A stretch of DNA of 64,000 nt from the NCBI GenBank assembly GCA_963854835.1, contig OY978527.1, forward strand, positions 17,245,584 to 17,309,583. The letters are read 5' to 3'. How positions within the stretch are numbered: position 1 is the first letter of the stretch; every line of letters starts with the position of its first letter. Positions 38,201 through 53,200 of the stretch are shown here, piece by piece. The notes beneath the pieces were generated by a model. That model saw nothing but the letters and a program-made list of their open reading frames with translations, did not search any database and was not told where the DNA came from. A program made the translations under genes and the position numbers. The stretch comes from Megamerina dolium (Eukaryota > Arthropoda > Insecta > Diptera > Megamerinidae).

Positions 38201-41200
38201 ACAGCGCTGGATTGGAACCCCCAAGGCAGCCGCAGGCGTGGGAGACCAGCCACTACTTGGAGACGGCAAGTTGAAGCAGAAGCGAAAAAAGCAGGCCATT
38301 CATGGAGCGCAATTAAATTCCTAGCTCTAGATAAAAGAAGTTATAATTTGTTTATTGAGGCCCTATGCTCCACTTAGGAGCCAAGGGAAAAAATATATAT
38401 ATATATTGAAAAGTATTGAAATCCATAAAAATTTTTCAATTCATGCTTCATGCATTTATTGTAGTACTAATAGTTTACTAATCATTCAAATAAACGAAAG
38501 AAGAAAAAATGACAAACCACCTACCTGCAGTTGATTATTTGGTGGTGATACCTGCACTATGATTGAGCCCAAATTCAATGGTGTCGTCTCATGAGAATTA
38601 TAATTTTGAAATATGCTTGCGTCATCATCATCATTATTATTATTATGAGTATCATCATCATCGTCATCAGTATTATAGTGTATAATTGGGTGAGGAGATT
38701 CCAATTGTGAGGGTGGCAATAGAAATGATGATGGTACAGCACCAGCACCACTACTACCAGCAGTACGAGCGCCTAACCACTGAGTGTTTGAAAAAATGTT
38801 GGCTGTGGTGGTGCTTGTGCGATGATCATTATGCTGTTGTTGTTGTGAGCTATCTTTGCCAACATTTTGATAGAGTGGATCTGGTTCAGAGTAATGTATT
38901 GGATCCAATGTCAATGGTTCACTTTGTATAAATGGTGGTGATGTGGTGATGGTAGTGGTGGTTGTTGTTGTTACTGATGCTGTCTTTGTAGATTGTTCTG
39001 TTGCTTCGGATATGGGCTCTTGTTGCTGACGTCTAGTGGTGGGCAATTGCTGTTGTCGCTGATCGGCATCTTCTACGGATGTGGAGTATATGAGTAATGG
39101 TATATTGGAGCCAATTGTTATTGGATACATTTGATAGAGCTGGGGTTTACGTAGCTGTTGCGGTGGCGGCACCGGTGTAACATGCACAATCTGTTGAGCT
39201 TCAATTACCGGCTGCTGAGATAATACGAATTTTTGTGGTCCCGTCAAGGGAGACGGTGAAGACGGTGCCGGTGATTGTCTTTGTGCCGTTGAATGATCTC
39301 TATAGAAATGTTGAAAATATTCTGCAGGCACTGATGGCTCTGGTGGTGATGTTACCTTAATTGCATCATTATATGCAATTAAGCCGGTATTAATAAAACT
39401 TTCAGGATTATTGGGACCAACTGCAACTCCAGTCACACCACCAGCACCATTCGCATCGAGCATATTATAGAAATGATGATGATAATGATGTGTTATTACT
39501 GATGGACGGTTCAAGTTGGCGTTCGCGCCGACATCACCGACCTCAGTACCACCATCATCGACCTCGCCACCACCACCACCACCATTGGATGATGGAAATT
39601 TAATAATTTCTTGCTCTTGTGGAATTGGTGGAATTGATGCGGGTGCTACTGCAGATGATCCACGATATATGATTGGACGTGGTAATTGATAATTTGGACG
39701 AAATGTTGTGGGCGTAATCAAATTATTACGAACATTATAATTCAATACACCACTGGGATAATGTTCAATCTTGGGTGTAGCCTTGGATATGCTCGGTGAT
39801 GTTGGACCACCAACATAACTCGCCTTTATATATTCACCAATGTTTAATTTCTTCTCCAATAAAGGTGACGCTGATGCTGGAGGGCGTGGAGGTTGCTGCC
39901 ATATGCCATGCGTAAGAGTTGATGCCTCATGACGAGGAGGGTGTTGAGGTGGTGAACGACCACCATATGGATTATGAGTATAATCATTTGATGCATCGAA
40001 AATTTGTCGTCGAAAATTACGACCCATCATTTGTTGTTGTCGATTGTGTTGTTGTTGTTGTTGTTGTCCCCGTTCTGCGAATTGTTGCTCTTCCGGATAG
40101 ATGATGCGGCCAAAACTATGCGGATAATCAACTTCCTTTTGTATAAACGTTTGATATGGACTGGCGCTGAATGCTTTCACATCTGCTCTACGACGAAATA
40201 CATCACTGTTGTTGTTGGTTGCAGATATCTGACCACCACCACCACCACCACCGTTTTCATCAACCAGACGTAATGGACTTATTGAAAATCTCATTTCATA
40301 ACGAAATTTCTGATTTTCATCACGATGTCTTATCTTTTGTACTTGCCACAATGCCCATATGCGTTCGCGTTCACATATTGTTGCATCATCATTACGCAAC
40401 GGCTGACATAAGCCTTCCACAAAACGGTATGTACCATTTGGTGTCACCTCAAGTCGACCACTAGCCAATGTGACAATATCACCAAAGCGACCATTCAATA
40501 AATCATCCTCACGATTAACATAAGGCGATTGCAGAAATGTGGAATACTCTTTTAGTTTACTAGAAATTTTCAAGAGAGAGAGAAAGAGAGAGAGAGAGAT
40601 AGAGCGAAAATCAGAGAAATTGTAATAAATTGACAATTTGGTTGAGTTTTTATAAAAACGTTCAATAGCGGTAACCGAAATTTGACAGCTTTGCCATTTT
40701 AGTTTACAGATAACTCTTTTCTTCACTTTTTTGACAGTATTCATATTTGCAGTAAAAAGACAAAATTTGGACACAATTCTTAATACACTGAAAAACAACA
40801 CAAACGAATACAATTTACTTTCGAGACAGAAAAAGACAACACAATTTCATACTTATAGCCTAGACAGACGGTAGCTTAATTCCGGATTACCGAGTTAATT
40901 CGAATTAACTCGGGCATTAACTGCAGCTAATCCGCATTAACTCTAATAGCCTAGACAGACGGCAGCCTAATTCCGGATTATCGAGTTAATTCGAATTAAC
41001 TCGGGCATTAACTGCAGCTAATCCACATAAACTCTATGAGTTAATTCTGAAAATAAAAGAGGATTAGGTCAATTTGCGCTGGCAACACCGCTGAAAATTG
41101 TCTATTGTGAATTTTTCTTGATCCATTTTACAAAAAATTAGGTGTGTTCGCTAACAAAAAACTTTCAACAATTGTTAACAGTTTTCAACATGAAAAGCGT

Positions 41201-44200
41201 TTGCGAACAAATAAATACAGCTGTCAATTAAGAACTGTGAATGTCAATTTACAAGTTTCTGATAGTTTTCAGTTCATGTACTTCTTGTAGATTTTCTCAT
41301 ATCGAGAGTGACAGATGACAGAAATTGATAGTGATAGTAATGTAAGTGAACAGACCTAATAAAACAGCAATCAACCGTTTAGTTAATCCGCAATACTGCC
41401 GTCTGTCAGGTTATTATTTTATTCGGATTAAGTGCGCCGGTAATCCGGAATTAGGCTGCCGTCTGTCTAGGCTATTACTGCGGATTAGCTGCAGTTAATG
41501 CCCGAGTTAATTCGAATTAACTCGGTAATCCGGAATTAGGCTTCCGTCTGTCTAGACTATAATAGAGAAACTAGTACAAGAAACAACGACAAAATTAAAA
41601 ACAGCAGCAAATCAAAACAAATCATTGACAGAAAATACATTGGGGTACCATATGTACCAAGTCTAACAGACAACAAAATATTAACGAAAATCGTACAGCA
41701 TAAAGTAATAACATATGCACATACATTTTTTACGAACACAAGAACAAAATAGGCAAGGAATAACAAAGCAATGTTGTTTATCAAATATCATGCAAAGGAA
41801 AACAAGGGGAAGGGCTGTAATAAAAAGATCTTATGGTACAATACTATCGGAAAACAAAGCAGACATAAACACAACGTCTTCAAGAAACCAAACACAGCGT
41901 ATTTTAATGATGCAAACATTTTAGACATAGAACGTTGACATAGAAACAGAATGACAATTGAAACACTGAGCATACAACAAAACACAAACATAACGATTAA
42001 TCAAAAAGTCGACTTGGACAATATAAACCAAATGTACGCGGTAGCAATAAAATAATATGTAAAATATGTGTAATCAAAACAAAAAAGTAATAATCTGTAG
42101 TACTGTATTTATTTTTTGAATTCTTCATGAATTCGTTTTTATATTACATTTTATATGCAATATAAGGTATAGAAATTCATTATTTTTGAATTAAATTTAG
42201 CATAGTTTTATTTAGCATAGTTAGAATGATCCGGTTTAGGTCCAATATGCAGCGTTTTGTTCGATAACTTGCTGCCATTTTGAAGGTAATTTCATAATGT
42301 CACTCTCATAGCAACCCTCGTCCCTATTGGCAAAAAACTGGGACAGTCGATTTTCACAAACTTCGCTCGAGGCGAATTTTTCACCAGCAAAATCATTCGC
42401 CATAGATAGGAACAGGTAATAATCACTTCGTGCCAGATACGGACTATAAGGTGGATGCATAAGAACCTCCAAACCAAGATCCCGGAGATCCCGGAGCTGG
42501 CGTTGTCCTGATGGATTGCTGACGATTGCTTCCTTCAGACGGTCCAATTGTTGACAGTACAGGTCCGATTTAAGAGTTTGGCCTTAGGGGAGCAGCTCAT
42601 AGTAGATGATTCCCTTCCAATCCCACCAAACGCATAGCAAAACCTTCCTGACCGTCAATCCTGGCTACCTTGGCTACCGTTTGCGCCGGCTCACCGCGAT
42701 TCGACCACGACCGTTTTCGCTTGACGTTGTCGTAAGTGGCCCACTTCTCGTAACCAGTAACCATCCGCTTCAGAAATGGATCTATTTTGTTGCGATTCAG
42801 CAGCGATTCGCAGATGGAAATTCGATCCATGAGGTTTTTTTGCGTTAGCTCGTGTGGCACCCATACATCGAGCTTCTTTCTGTATCCAGCCTTCTTTAAA
42901 TGGTTCCAAACGGTTTTTTGTGCAATGTTTAACTCCTGGACAATAGAAACAGTGCTTACATGATGGCCAGACTCAACGATTTCCATTATTTTATCGATAT
43001 TTTCGACAATTGGCCTTCCAGAGCGTGGTGCTTCTTTGACATCAAAATTACCGGTACGGAATCGACGAAACCAAAATTGCACATGATTGGCTGTTACAGT
43101 TTCAGGACCATAAACACTATTCACATTTTCAGCCGTCTGGCTTGTGTTTTCGCCTTTATCGAAGAAAAACTGTAAACGTATTTTCTCTTTACTGGTTTCA
43201 TCACAAACCTATCTAACAAGTTTATTTAGTACGAAATCTTATCTTTCTAACACTATCTAGCGTAATCCGATCGCACTTATACAACGCGAGATACAGATTA
43301 CTAAAGCCATCTATTGGAAAAATAATGGATTTCTTCTTACTACACCTTATATAATAATATAATGTGTTTTTCGAAATATATAGACGCCTTGAAGAAGGAT
43401 TGAAGTAATCCGAAACGTGTAGGGGAAAAATTTATGTTCATTTAACTTTATATATATAAAAAAAATGATAAAAAGCCCATAATAACAAACACAACAAGCA
43501 GAAACAATTGGTCAAACTACACACAAAATTATTGTTTCAATATGCAGCTCTGTATGGAAGTTTAAAATTCTGTACAAAACTCTCGAGTTACAACTTTGTC
43601 TATTCTGTGCTTTGTTATAGTCATCTCTGACATTTCAAGTGACGCAGCTCTCTATAGTGTATTCTGTCAAAGTCATGTTTTAACATGAAGCTCTACACGG
43701 ATTCAAAAACATGCTGATCCCCACGTGCTACTAGACAAATATTCTCGGAATTGTCTTCTTACCGAGCAATATATTTAACAGATTTGCATGACACGCTGTT
43801 TGGTAGCTGATCGAACAAATCTTCTAGCACGCTGAAAGTCGTAGCCAATCGTAAATATTGCTACTGTTTGTCAGCAAACTCGTCCGATTTAACGTCCTTA
43901 GGCCTTTTTCTCCGCGGCGTGTCCATGGATCAGCAAACCAATATCATTTTCAAAAGCGTTCCTAAGTGTTTCAGACAACTGAACAAACCATGCATTTTTT
44001 TGGCCAGGATCCCAACGAAGAAGAGATTGCTATATGAATGCAACGATTCGGATTCTCGCGCAGTATTGTCAAACATTTTGCGGAAAGATCTTAGCCTCAC
44101 AAAATGCAACTCCTGTAAGAAAACCAACTACTCTTTGATTTCCGATTTCAGCACAAAATTTTGGCTTTGTCAATAGAGAAAATTTCTGCGCTTAACACTA

Positions 44201-47200
44201 TCAATCTACTAAGGAAAAGATCGCAGGCCAATTTTTTCACAAAATAAATTTCATAATGAGACCCCACTAAATTATTTTCTTTGGGAGAAGCTACGAAAAA
44301 CCTTCAACTTATGCGACTAAGTTATTTGGTCGTTATCGTTCTTTGTATTACGAGGTTGAAATATTGGTTCAAATGCACACTTCGCTAGATGTAGACCAGT
44401 TGTAGTTAGTTCAAAATCATATTCAAACATTAAAAATTTTTATTTTTTCTGACTGACGCTCGCTCATCATAATACGAACCAGTAGCAAACTTCTGTCTGA
44501 TATTCTATTGTTATTAGGTCCTAAACTGTTATAGGTTGGTGGGCTCGAAAAAGAACCTCTACAATGGATACATACATATTTCGGAGATTAAACGTTGCCA
44601 ACTCGTCATTTCTTTTCATTTTACTCTACCATACAATCAACAATAAAATATATTGAATTACCTTATATTACCAGCTGCCGCATCTGCAGCAGCATTTGTG
44701 AAGAGCGTTACAAATGTTACATGCTTTAATGTATGCTCCCATGGTCTAACAGGTGTTTGATTATTACGTAAAATCTCTTTTGATGCTTCATCTTCGGCAT
44801 AATAAATACTTTTACCATGTAATTGAAGTCCTTGATTGGGTGTCAACACTAAATCGCGTCCAACAATTGCATTTGTAGTTGATAGCTAGAAAAAAATGAA
44901 GTTTATGTGTAAAAACTATTCTCTAGATCGTTCAAATTTTCATGATTATTTTTCGATTACTTAAAGATTATAATATATTAAAAAAAACTTTATGTAAATC
45001 TACATTTAGAAAGTATTTTGCGACCCGTATTAGAAATTTACAAAGAATATTTTTGGGAAATATTTCAACCAATCGTATATAATAATTTAGCACAAAAGAT
45101 CTTTGGTATTACAGTGCTTGACTTAGGGTCCACCCTTTTCAAATAATAATAATGTACTAATTGGCATATTACAAAATTTACGTACTAGCACTATGGTGCT
45201 ATACATATGAATAATAAATAAATTTTCATCGGATGTTTGATAATTCTCGTCCACTTTAAACAAATCCAGTGTAAATATTTCATTTTGACTATGGGCATTT
45301 GAGCATTCTTTCGACAATAAGATAAACTTATTGGTAACAGTAATATAAAACTATTTGGGGTTTGAGTAGGACAGGTAGTGTCTGCTCACCTCAGCATTAA
45401 TATCATATATGATTCATTAAAGTCCCATTCTTCGAAATGAATAAATTACTGAATGATGTTTTGAAAGCTGTTTTATTGTGGTAGTTGTTAAATGAACTAT
45501 TAGACAATCGGTGATACAGTAATACAGAATTCGGTTACTTTGAAGGTGCGTTCCCCAAAAACTCCAATATCGAAATCTTCATACCTCTGTACTGTCGTTT
45601 TGCACAGTTATTTCGATTAAACACATTCTTCTGGTACAACCAACCTCCGGTTGCAAATCTCCTTAGGTCGCATCTTCTATGTTAGGGATCAGAATGGGGA
45701 CACCCTTCGAGACCATTCGAACAGTCCAGTCGGAAAGACCAGTTGGACCAGTTTCCTTCTACTCAAGGAAAAGTTTCTTTTGGACCTATCAGACAGCCCC
45801 ACAGCAAGACAATTTCCAGAAATAACCAATTGGCACTGATTATACCATTTTTTAAGAATATATTCCTCTTTAAATTCTAATTATTTAATTAAATTTTAAA
45901 CAAAAATATGTAATTTTAACACCACAGAAATAATAGTGAAAAAATCGATATTTTGGATGAACCTAAACCCATCAACTCTTAAATTACTGCGACTTTTCGA
46001 CCCAATTTTTTCAGAAGCTTTATTAAAGTTCTCTCAAAAAAAATTATCTGGACCTGACCGATTTATACCGAGCACATATAAAATTCGGGGTTACTACTTA
46101 CTTCTTCTAAGTTTAGAGATATCATTGAGAGGATCATAGCAGTGACTTTGTATGGGGGTTGCAATTAATAATAGGTGTGGCTTGCGCTTTTTCAATCAAA
46201 TTTTTTTCTCCATAATAATAATCTTCTTGTCAAAAGTAATTCCCCTAGATGAAAGGCGAAGTAAGTTGTGACGGTTAAAATTTCTAAAAAATCCGGCATC
46301 CTTATATGGCAGTTACATTAAATAAAGGGCGTGGCTCGTCAATTTTTTTTCGCCTTTGCAATATTAATCTAAGTGTCAAATAGGATTGTCCATGGCGGAA
46401 GATGAAATAAGTTATAACGCTATAAAAGCATCATTGTGAAATTATTACACACTATATTATTAGTCCAAGTTCCAAATATTGTTGTTCTAGGATGAAGATA
46501 AGAAGTTACACCGTTTTAAAGTTTAAAGCTACATACACAATAAATAGTGTGTATGTAGCTGGTTAGCATCTTGCGAAATAATAATCACTACAATATTAAC
46601 CTTTGTGCCAAATATGATTTCTTTGATGGAATCTGAATATAATTTACTTCACGGGCTATAATTTCAAAAAAAAAAAAATTCCGAGGTTAGCTTTTGCCCA
46701 TGCGCATAGCGTCCATACCCTTGAACCATAAAAAGCGCGTTCCAAATTTTGTAGAAATATTTCGAACATTTGTTTAAGAAAGACGAATGGAAGAACATCT
46801 TTATATCGACAAGTCTTTGGGCGACAAGTGATCAAGTACTTCTATATCTCCGAAAATGCTTTCAACTTTTGGGCCTTATTACAGGACATTTTCTATGGGC
46901 TCATAATATAAAAAGAAAAGGACTAGCAAACACTGAAGTCTGCCAGCCAAATTCCAACTCTATGGAGAGAGCGATGAAATGGCGAACCACTTTATGTGTG
47001 TCTGTCCTGCTTTCTCCCGAATCATGTTTGAGCTCATTGGTATGGATGTGCTAAGGAGCAACTCTATTGTCTCGCCACCCAAGAAATTAGGCAAATTTAA
47101 ACAAATTAAATCACTTTATTCGAGGTCGATACGAAAATGTATATCGAAAGTCGTAGTCCAAAATATGTAAATTTTAACACAATGCCAAAAAATAATTCTA

Positions 47201-50200
47201 TCCAAAAATTGAACACGCACAACAGTACTGGAAATGAAGCTCCGCAAAAGGCCCTTCGGCGCCTATAAGTGCCACATATTTATTTTAGTTTTTTTTTTTT
47301 TTTAAGTAGGCAAAATTCGAATTTAATTAATTTCAATTTAATTGAATTTGGCTTTTTCCGCATTTCACTTACAAAAATACAAAGTAGACAAATTAAATGC
47401 GACACCAATTGCATTCGCATCACAGAGATATTACGAAGCAACATTTTTTCTCTTCACTATTATGATTGTGATTGTGCATTAGGAAGGGGAGGATATATAG
47501 TACAATGCGCCTCGCGATTTTATGCCTTTCTAATAATGTTGTAGTATGATTTTGTGATTTTCCTTTGGATTAGATTTGTATACCATATACGCAAATGATG
47601 GCGAATCGATTTAATATTACGCGCACCGAATTACATACTCTGTATGCTTTGCAATCAAAAATATAACTGAAACGCATGCCACCATTGATTGCAAACAAAT
47701 AAAATAATCGTAGAGAATTAACGTCTTCACTATCGTCGTCGTCGTCATCATCATCATCATCGTCGTTATTACTATTGTCTTTGCATATAAAAATTATTGC
47801 GCCTACCAACCGTAGTAGCAATAGTACATTTTGGGGGGGTAGCGCCACAATTAAGTGCCTATTTGTTGCAAGCGAACGCACCAGTTTAACCAAGTGTAAC
47901 ACAATACTCACAGCAGCAGTACGTGCAACAGCAACAACACACATTTCGCAACTACTTTATTACGATATACCTTAGTAGCTGTGCTGTGCTTTGCAATGAT
48001 CATCATTATCATTATTATATACGCCATCATCATTGTTTTATATTTCAATTTATTGTAGAAAATAGTCCAAACCATTGTAGCACTTTCCTTTTCTACCTAT
48101 CATCCATCCACCTGTCGACTCATGCCAAAAATTAAAGGGTTCATTCAATTTTTGATTCACAATTGTTGAAAGTTCAACACGCTTGAAGACAAACGGCAAA
48201 CGATCTTTCCGCTTTTTGATTCTTAAACATTTACAATTCATGCATTATATACAGTCTTTAACTGACTCCTTATCTCGAATCACAGTAGATAGTGGGTTCT
48301 CTAGATTGAACACCGTAAATTCAGTCCATCAATTTATCCATTTTGAAGAGAGCTAAAGTTGGACATTCACAAATAGTATGCTGATACGTTTCTTCGTCTA
48401 TAAGGTTGGGAACTGTATATGGTCTCGTAATCCCTTTGGCTTATTTAAGACAAGAGATGTGGTGCCAATAGAAGTTGTGAGTTTTTATTATCTTCTGCTG
48501 CAGTATTAAAATAAAATAAATAAATATGTGGCACTTAAAGCCCCAAAGGGCTCATTGGCCGAGCTTCTCTTCCATTACTGTTGTGCGTCTTAAATTTTGG
48601 ACAGTATTAGAATGGACCTACTTATTTTAGCCGGTTCCGAACGGCAGAACACTTGTGACATCACTTTTTCTGAGCTTTGTCACAGAGTTCTTTTTAGAAG
48701 CTTTTTCAAGGCAAGTTGTTACTGTCGGAAGAATTGCCAATTGCTTGCCGACAGGTGGGTACCGTTCGAAAGAAAAATCTTTTCGATGTTAAATTTGTTA
48801 CGCATCAGCCGGGTATTGAACCACGACCTACAGATCAGAAGGCGAACACACTAACCACTGAGCTACGGCACCTGCTGCAGTATTAGTCTCCAATTTTCGC
48901 GGTCTCGCGTCTGCGATCTTCACGCTCGTATACCCAGGGAGTTGGCGTCGTCATCGACTCCATCTATCCATCTCAGGCGTGGACGCCCCTTTCTTCTCTT
49001 CCAGTAAACTTCATAATAACATGGCACACTTGATTTTTCTGAGCACATTGATATACACATGGATCAAATGGCATCGGATCATCAATATTTCACAGAAGAA
49101 CGAAGAAAACCGACTTGATTATAGAGCCCACAACTTCCCCATCCACCAACCCAATATTTTGCGTTGTTGAATCACGCGAGTCTTAATACTCGAAAATCAA
49201 GATGACGTCCGATATCCAGCAGTTCAATTAGAATTTTAGTTGATCAAACATCTGGACTGGGTAAAGCAAATTATTTGCTCACATGTGTGGGTTTTAATTA
49301 TTATTATTTATTATTTAATTATTTAATTGGCTTCCTACAAGTCGCCTCTAGAGGGTTAAAATATTTTAACATTCAGTTTCAGTTTCATCCCAATATTCTT
49401 CCGAAACATACATACTTCCTTTCCTTGGGGTTTACCATAGGGGTATTTTTCTAAAATTTATAAACTTGATCCCACCATTCCGAGTAGTTACCGCTAGCAG
49501 TATATAATTTAATACCAACCCTCGTTAATTTCTTTACTCCAATATTTTCCCATACCCCCATGCCCACCCGTTAAGTATTCTGCTAAGCACAATAGGCGCA
49601 AAAACATTTAAAAATCAGCAAATAGCTGCTCAAGAACCGCCTTTTTTTTTTCTTTCTCCTTTAAACTCCTAATTGGAGCATAGGGCCTCCACAAGGCTTC
49701 GCCATCGCACACGGTTTTGGGCAGTTGATCTAGCGCCTTCCCATGTGATGCCGGCAGCAGCTAGCTCACCCAGTATTGATCGTCTCCAGGTGTTTCTTGG
49801 TCGTCCGCGGCCTCTGCTCACCTGCGGGTTCCACTCAAGCGACATTCGCGTGATGCTATCTGGCTGCTTTCTTAGCGTGTGGCCAATCCAACGCCACTTT
49901 CTACGCTTAATCTGGATCAGTATGGGCTCTTCGCTCGTCAGACGCCATAGTGCCTCGTTTGAAATAGTGTTAGGCCAGAAAATTCTACAAATGATCCTCA
50001 AACACTTGTTGACGAAAGCTTGCAGTCTCTGCGTGATGGAGTTCGAGATCAGCCATGTTTCACTTCCGTACAGTAGTGTCGATTTCACACATGCTGAGAA
50101 TATTCGTAATTTCGTGCGTCTGGATATTTGGGAATTTGCCCATACTGATTTTAGCCGGCCAAATGCTGTCTTTGCTTAGCTTAGCCTGCAGTTAGCATCC

Positions 50201-53200
50201 TCCTCAGCTCCCCCGTCTGTTGCTATCATGCAACCGAGGTAGCAGAAACTTTCGACGAACTCAATCGCACAGCCGTCAATCATTATATGGCTTCTATTGG
50301 AATGATTGATTCTCATAGCTTTGGTCTTCGCAATATTTATTTCTAATCCGACGGTGCGTGCCAGCGCGACTGAACTGTTCGCCTTCGCTTGCATATCGGA
50401 GAATTTGTGCGAGAGGAGACAAATGTCATCGGCAAAGTCCAAGTCCTCAAGCTGCCGCGCGAGATTCCACACAATGCCAGTTCTCTTGTGCTGAGTGAGG
50501 CTGCTCATGACGTCATCCAGCACAATGGCGAAGAGAAGCGGGGAGAGAGGGCAGCCCTGCCGCACTCCAGCGTTGGTCGTGAATGAATCACTGATATTGC
50601 CATTGTGTAGAACCGCCAACTCAGAGTTCTCGTAAAGCGCCATTATGAGGCGAATCTGCTTCAGGGGGACACCTTTTCTACTCAAAGCCATCCATCAGAT
50701 GGAATTACGCTTAAGTGTGTCGAATGCCTTCTTGAAGTCGACGAAGAGCATGTATAGTGGGGAGCGCCATTCAATCGATTGCTCGACGATGATACGAAGT
50801 GTGTTCGCCTGTTCGTCCCTTAAAGCATTCTCAACGCACTGTAGTCTATTCTGTATAAGTGATGCCAGAATTTTGTAGATGAAATTGAGCAAGGTTATTC
50901 CTCTCCAGTTGCCACAGTCGCGCAGATCACCCTTTTTCGGAAGTTTAACGATGATGCCCTTCGTCCAAGAGGGAGGTAGCTTTTCGCTGTCCCAAACAGC
51001 AGCTATGTGGGGATGCAGAATTTCAGCTGATGTTTGTGGGTCGGCTGTCAGCAATTCTGGCTGAATGCCGTCGATGCCCGCTGCTTTGTTAAGCTTAAGC
51101 TTCTTAATTACGTCCCTTATTTCCGCTATGCTTGGGCATGAAAAAAAAAAAAAAACAAGAACAGCCTTTAGCGGGGTAAAATATAAGGGTCAGACCCTTA
51201 ATATTTTTACCTCTTCAATAGTTTTTCAAACACCCTATTTTCGATCCTTAAAGCTGCCGCCTATGTTCACTCCTTAAGGGAGGGATATCCTCTACAGAAG
51301 CGAAGTGTATGAGCGACCCTCATTCGTTTTATCTCTTCAATCTTTTTTTTTTCAAACACCTTTCCTAGTCTCATGAAAAACTTCTGAAAGAGCTTTGGTA
51401 GAAAAAAAATGATGCCAAAAATGTGTTGAGTGGTTTCAAATGGGTTAATGTTTACTCTATATTTTACCTACATATTTAATTACAAGCTAAAGAAGCTGAT
51501 TGCTATCATCACTGATGTTGATGAACAGCTTTTCTCACCCACTGTCTTCTACACGAACAAACATGAAGTGATGTTAAGGAAGTAATGCTTGGTTGCATGC
51601 TTGATGGTTTAGAGAATGAAAGCTTTTTTATTGTTGTGATGCTGCACTTGTGATTGTATAGTTTATTGGAGAGCGAGCTAACTTTTTTCAATAGACTTTA
51701 AATGAAAGAGTTTTTTTAATTGTTGTTTGTCTTTGTTATTGATATCGGTGGGTTATTTAAAATGAAATTTCCCTTTCAATTGCTAGTACTCGTCGTATAT
51801 CTACGGTAAAAATACTGACTCACTCGACATTAAATGCAAATATACCTACATATATATTGTATATCTATTACACGTATACATAAACCTATATGTACAATAT
51901 ATTATGATTATTTAAAATGATTAAATTCATCTTCTATTCTTGATTGAGCGCATGCGTGACTCCAATGCCTTAATTACTGCTCTTACTGCTACCAACAAAT
52001 ACAATAGCTAGCAGAATGAGTGCATACATCCATCATCCATCATTTTCAGAAAGAGGAAAAAAATAAAATAACTGAATATTTGTTACTACTTGTTTGTTTA
52101 TAAAATTTGATGGGATTTTATTTCATAAACAATTCATTGTTTAAGAAAGAAAAACTACATTTTCAAAATCCACTTGGCTGAGATGGCTCTATTTTTAAAA
52201 ATTTACCTCCATTGACATTGTCTCTAATTAAATTACGTAAAAATTATTACTCATATTCACATAAGGTTGATGGTTGTACGAGTATCATTAATGTTAATGT
52301 ACCACCAACTAACCAGCCAACCATCCAACCAACCACCCAGCCTCGATAATTTTATCAGTCAAGGTTTTTTCGTGTTTTTGTTAAATTGATGGCATTTTAC
52401 AAAGGTTAGACCATAAATCATATATGCAAGGGTGTTTCAAAAAGTACGTCTTATTTCATATCATTCAAAAATAATGGTTGTTTTTCCAAAATTCATAATC
52501 AATTTTAAGCAAGAAAACGATTTTCATTATATTTCATTATGATACAATACTCCAGTTTTTTTATGGCAATATCACCCTATAGCTCCACACACAATTACAA
52601 TCAATCAAGTAGATTACGTAACTGACCTTTGAGGAATGACCACAAGTGTACCGAACATCGCAATCAAAAAGATTTGTTTTTTTACCCAAAGCCTGAAAAC
52701 TGAAAGAACGCTCGGTTTTTGTCAGTGATCTCTGTTTTTCGTTCGTGGGCTTCAGTTTAAAATCCCAACCACTATCAAGTTTTCCTCTTCCTCTTAAATC
52801 TAATAACGTAAACGATATGTTACAGGGTTAATATTGGATCCAAAGTTGAGAAGAATTCTGAGAATCACTGTACTTGGGGTCCAAATAGGTCACGGATGGT
52901 TTAAATGTCACAGTTTACCTAAACCCAATGAAAACAGCTTGTAATGCATTTTGTGCTTGTAGGCGCGCACTGGGAAGTTTCTGGAGCCTGGGGAAGTGAG
53001 TCCTCTTATAACTTATGAAGCCGTGGTATGGAAGAAATGCTTAAGGAATTGCCACATCGTAGCAAAAACGTGAAGAACCTAAATATCAACGTGTGCATGG
53101 GGCACTTGAAGGGGGAGTAAGGGATAATTTGAAATAAAAAACACTTTTTTCTCTGATTTTTTACGGAGATACAGCTTAAGCAAATTTATTCAAACTTTTT

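Noticed and set aside
43868..44176. 102-codon + strand frame
   Set aside because: No recognisable motif in any frame; it lies in an intron of the nested gene, on the other strand.
47570..47944. 124-codon - strand frame with poly-Asp tract, considered as an upstream exon of the nested gene
   Set aside because: The open frame depends on a microsatellite. I found no donor in the right phase, and the 54.9-kb segment fits far better as the leader exon.
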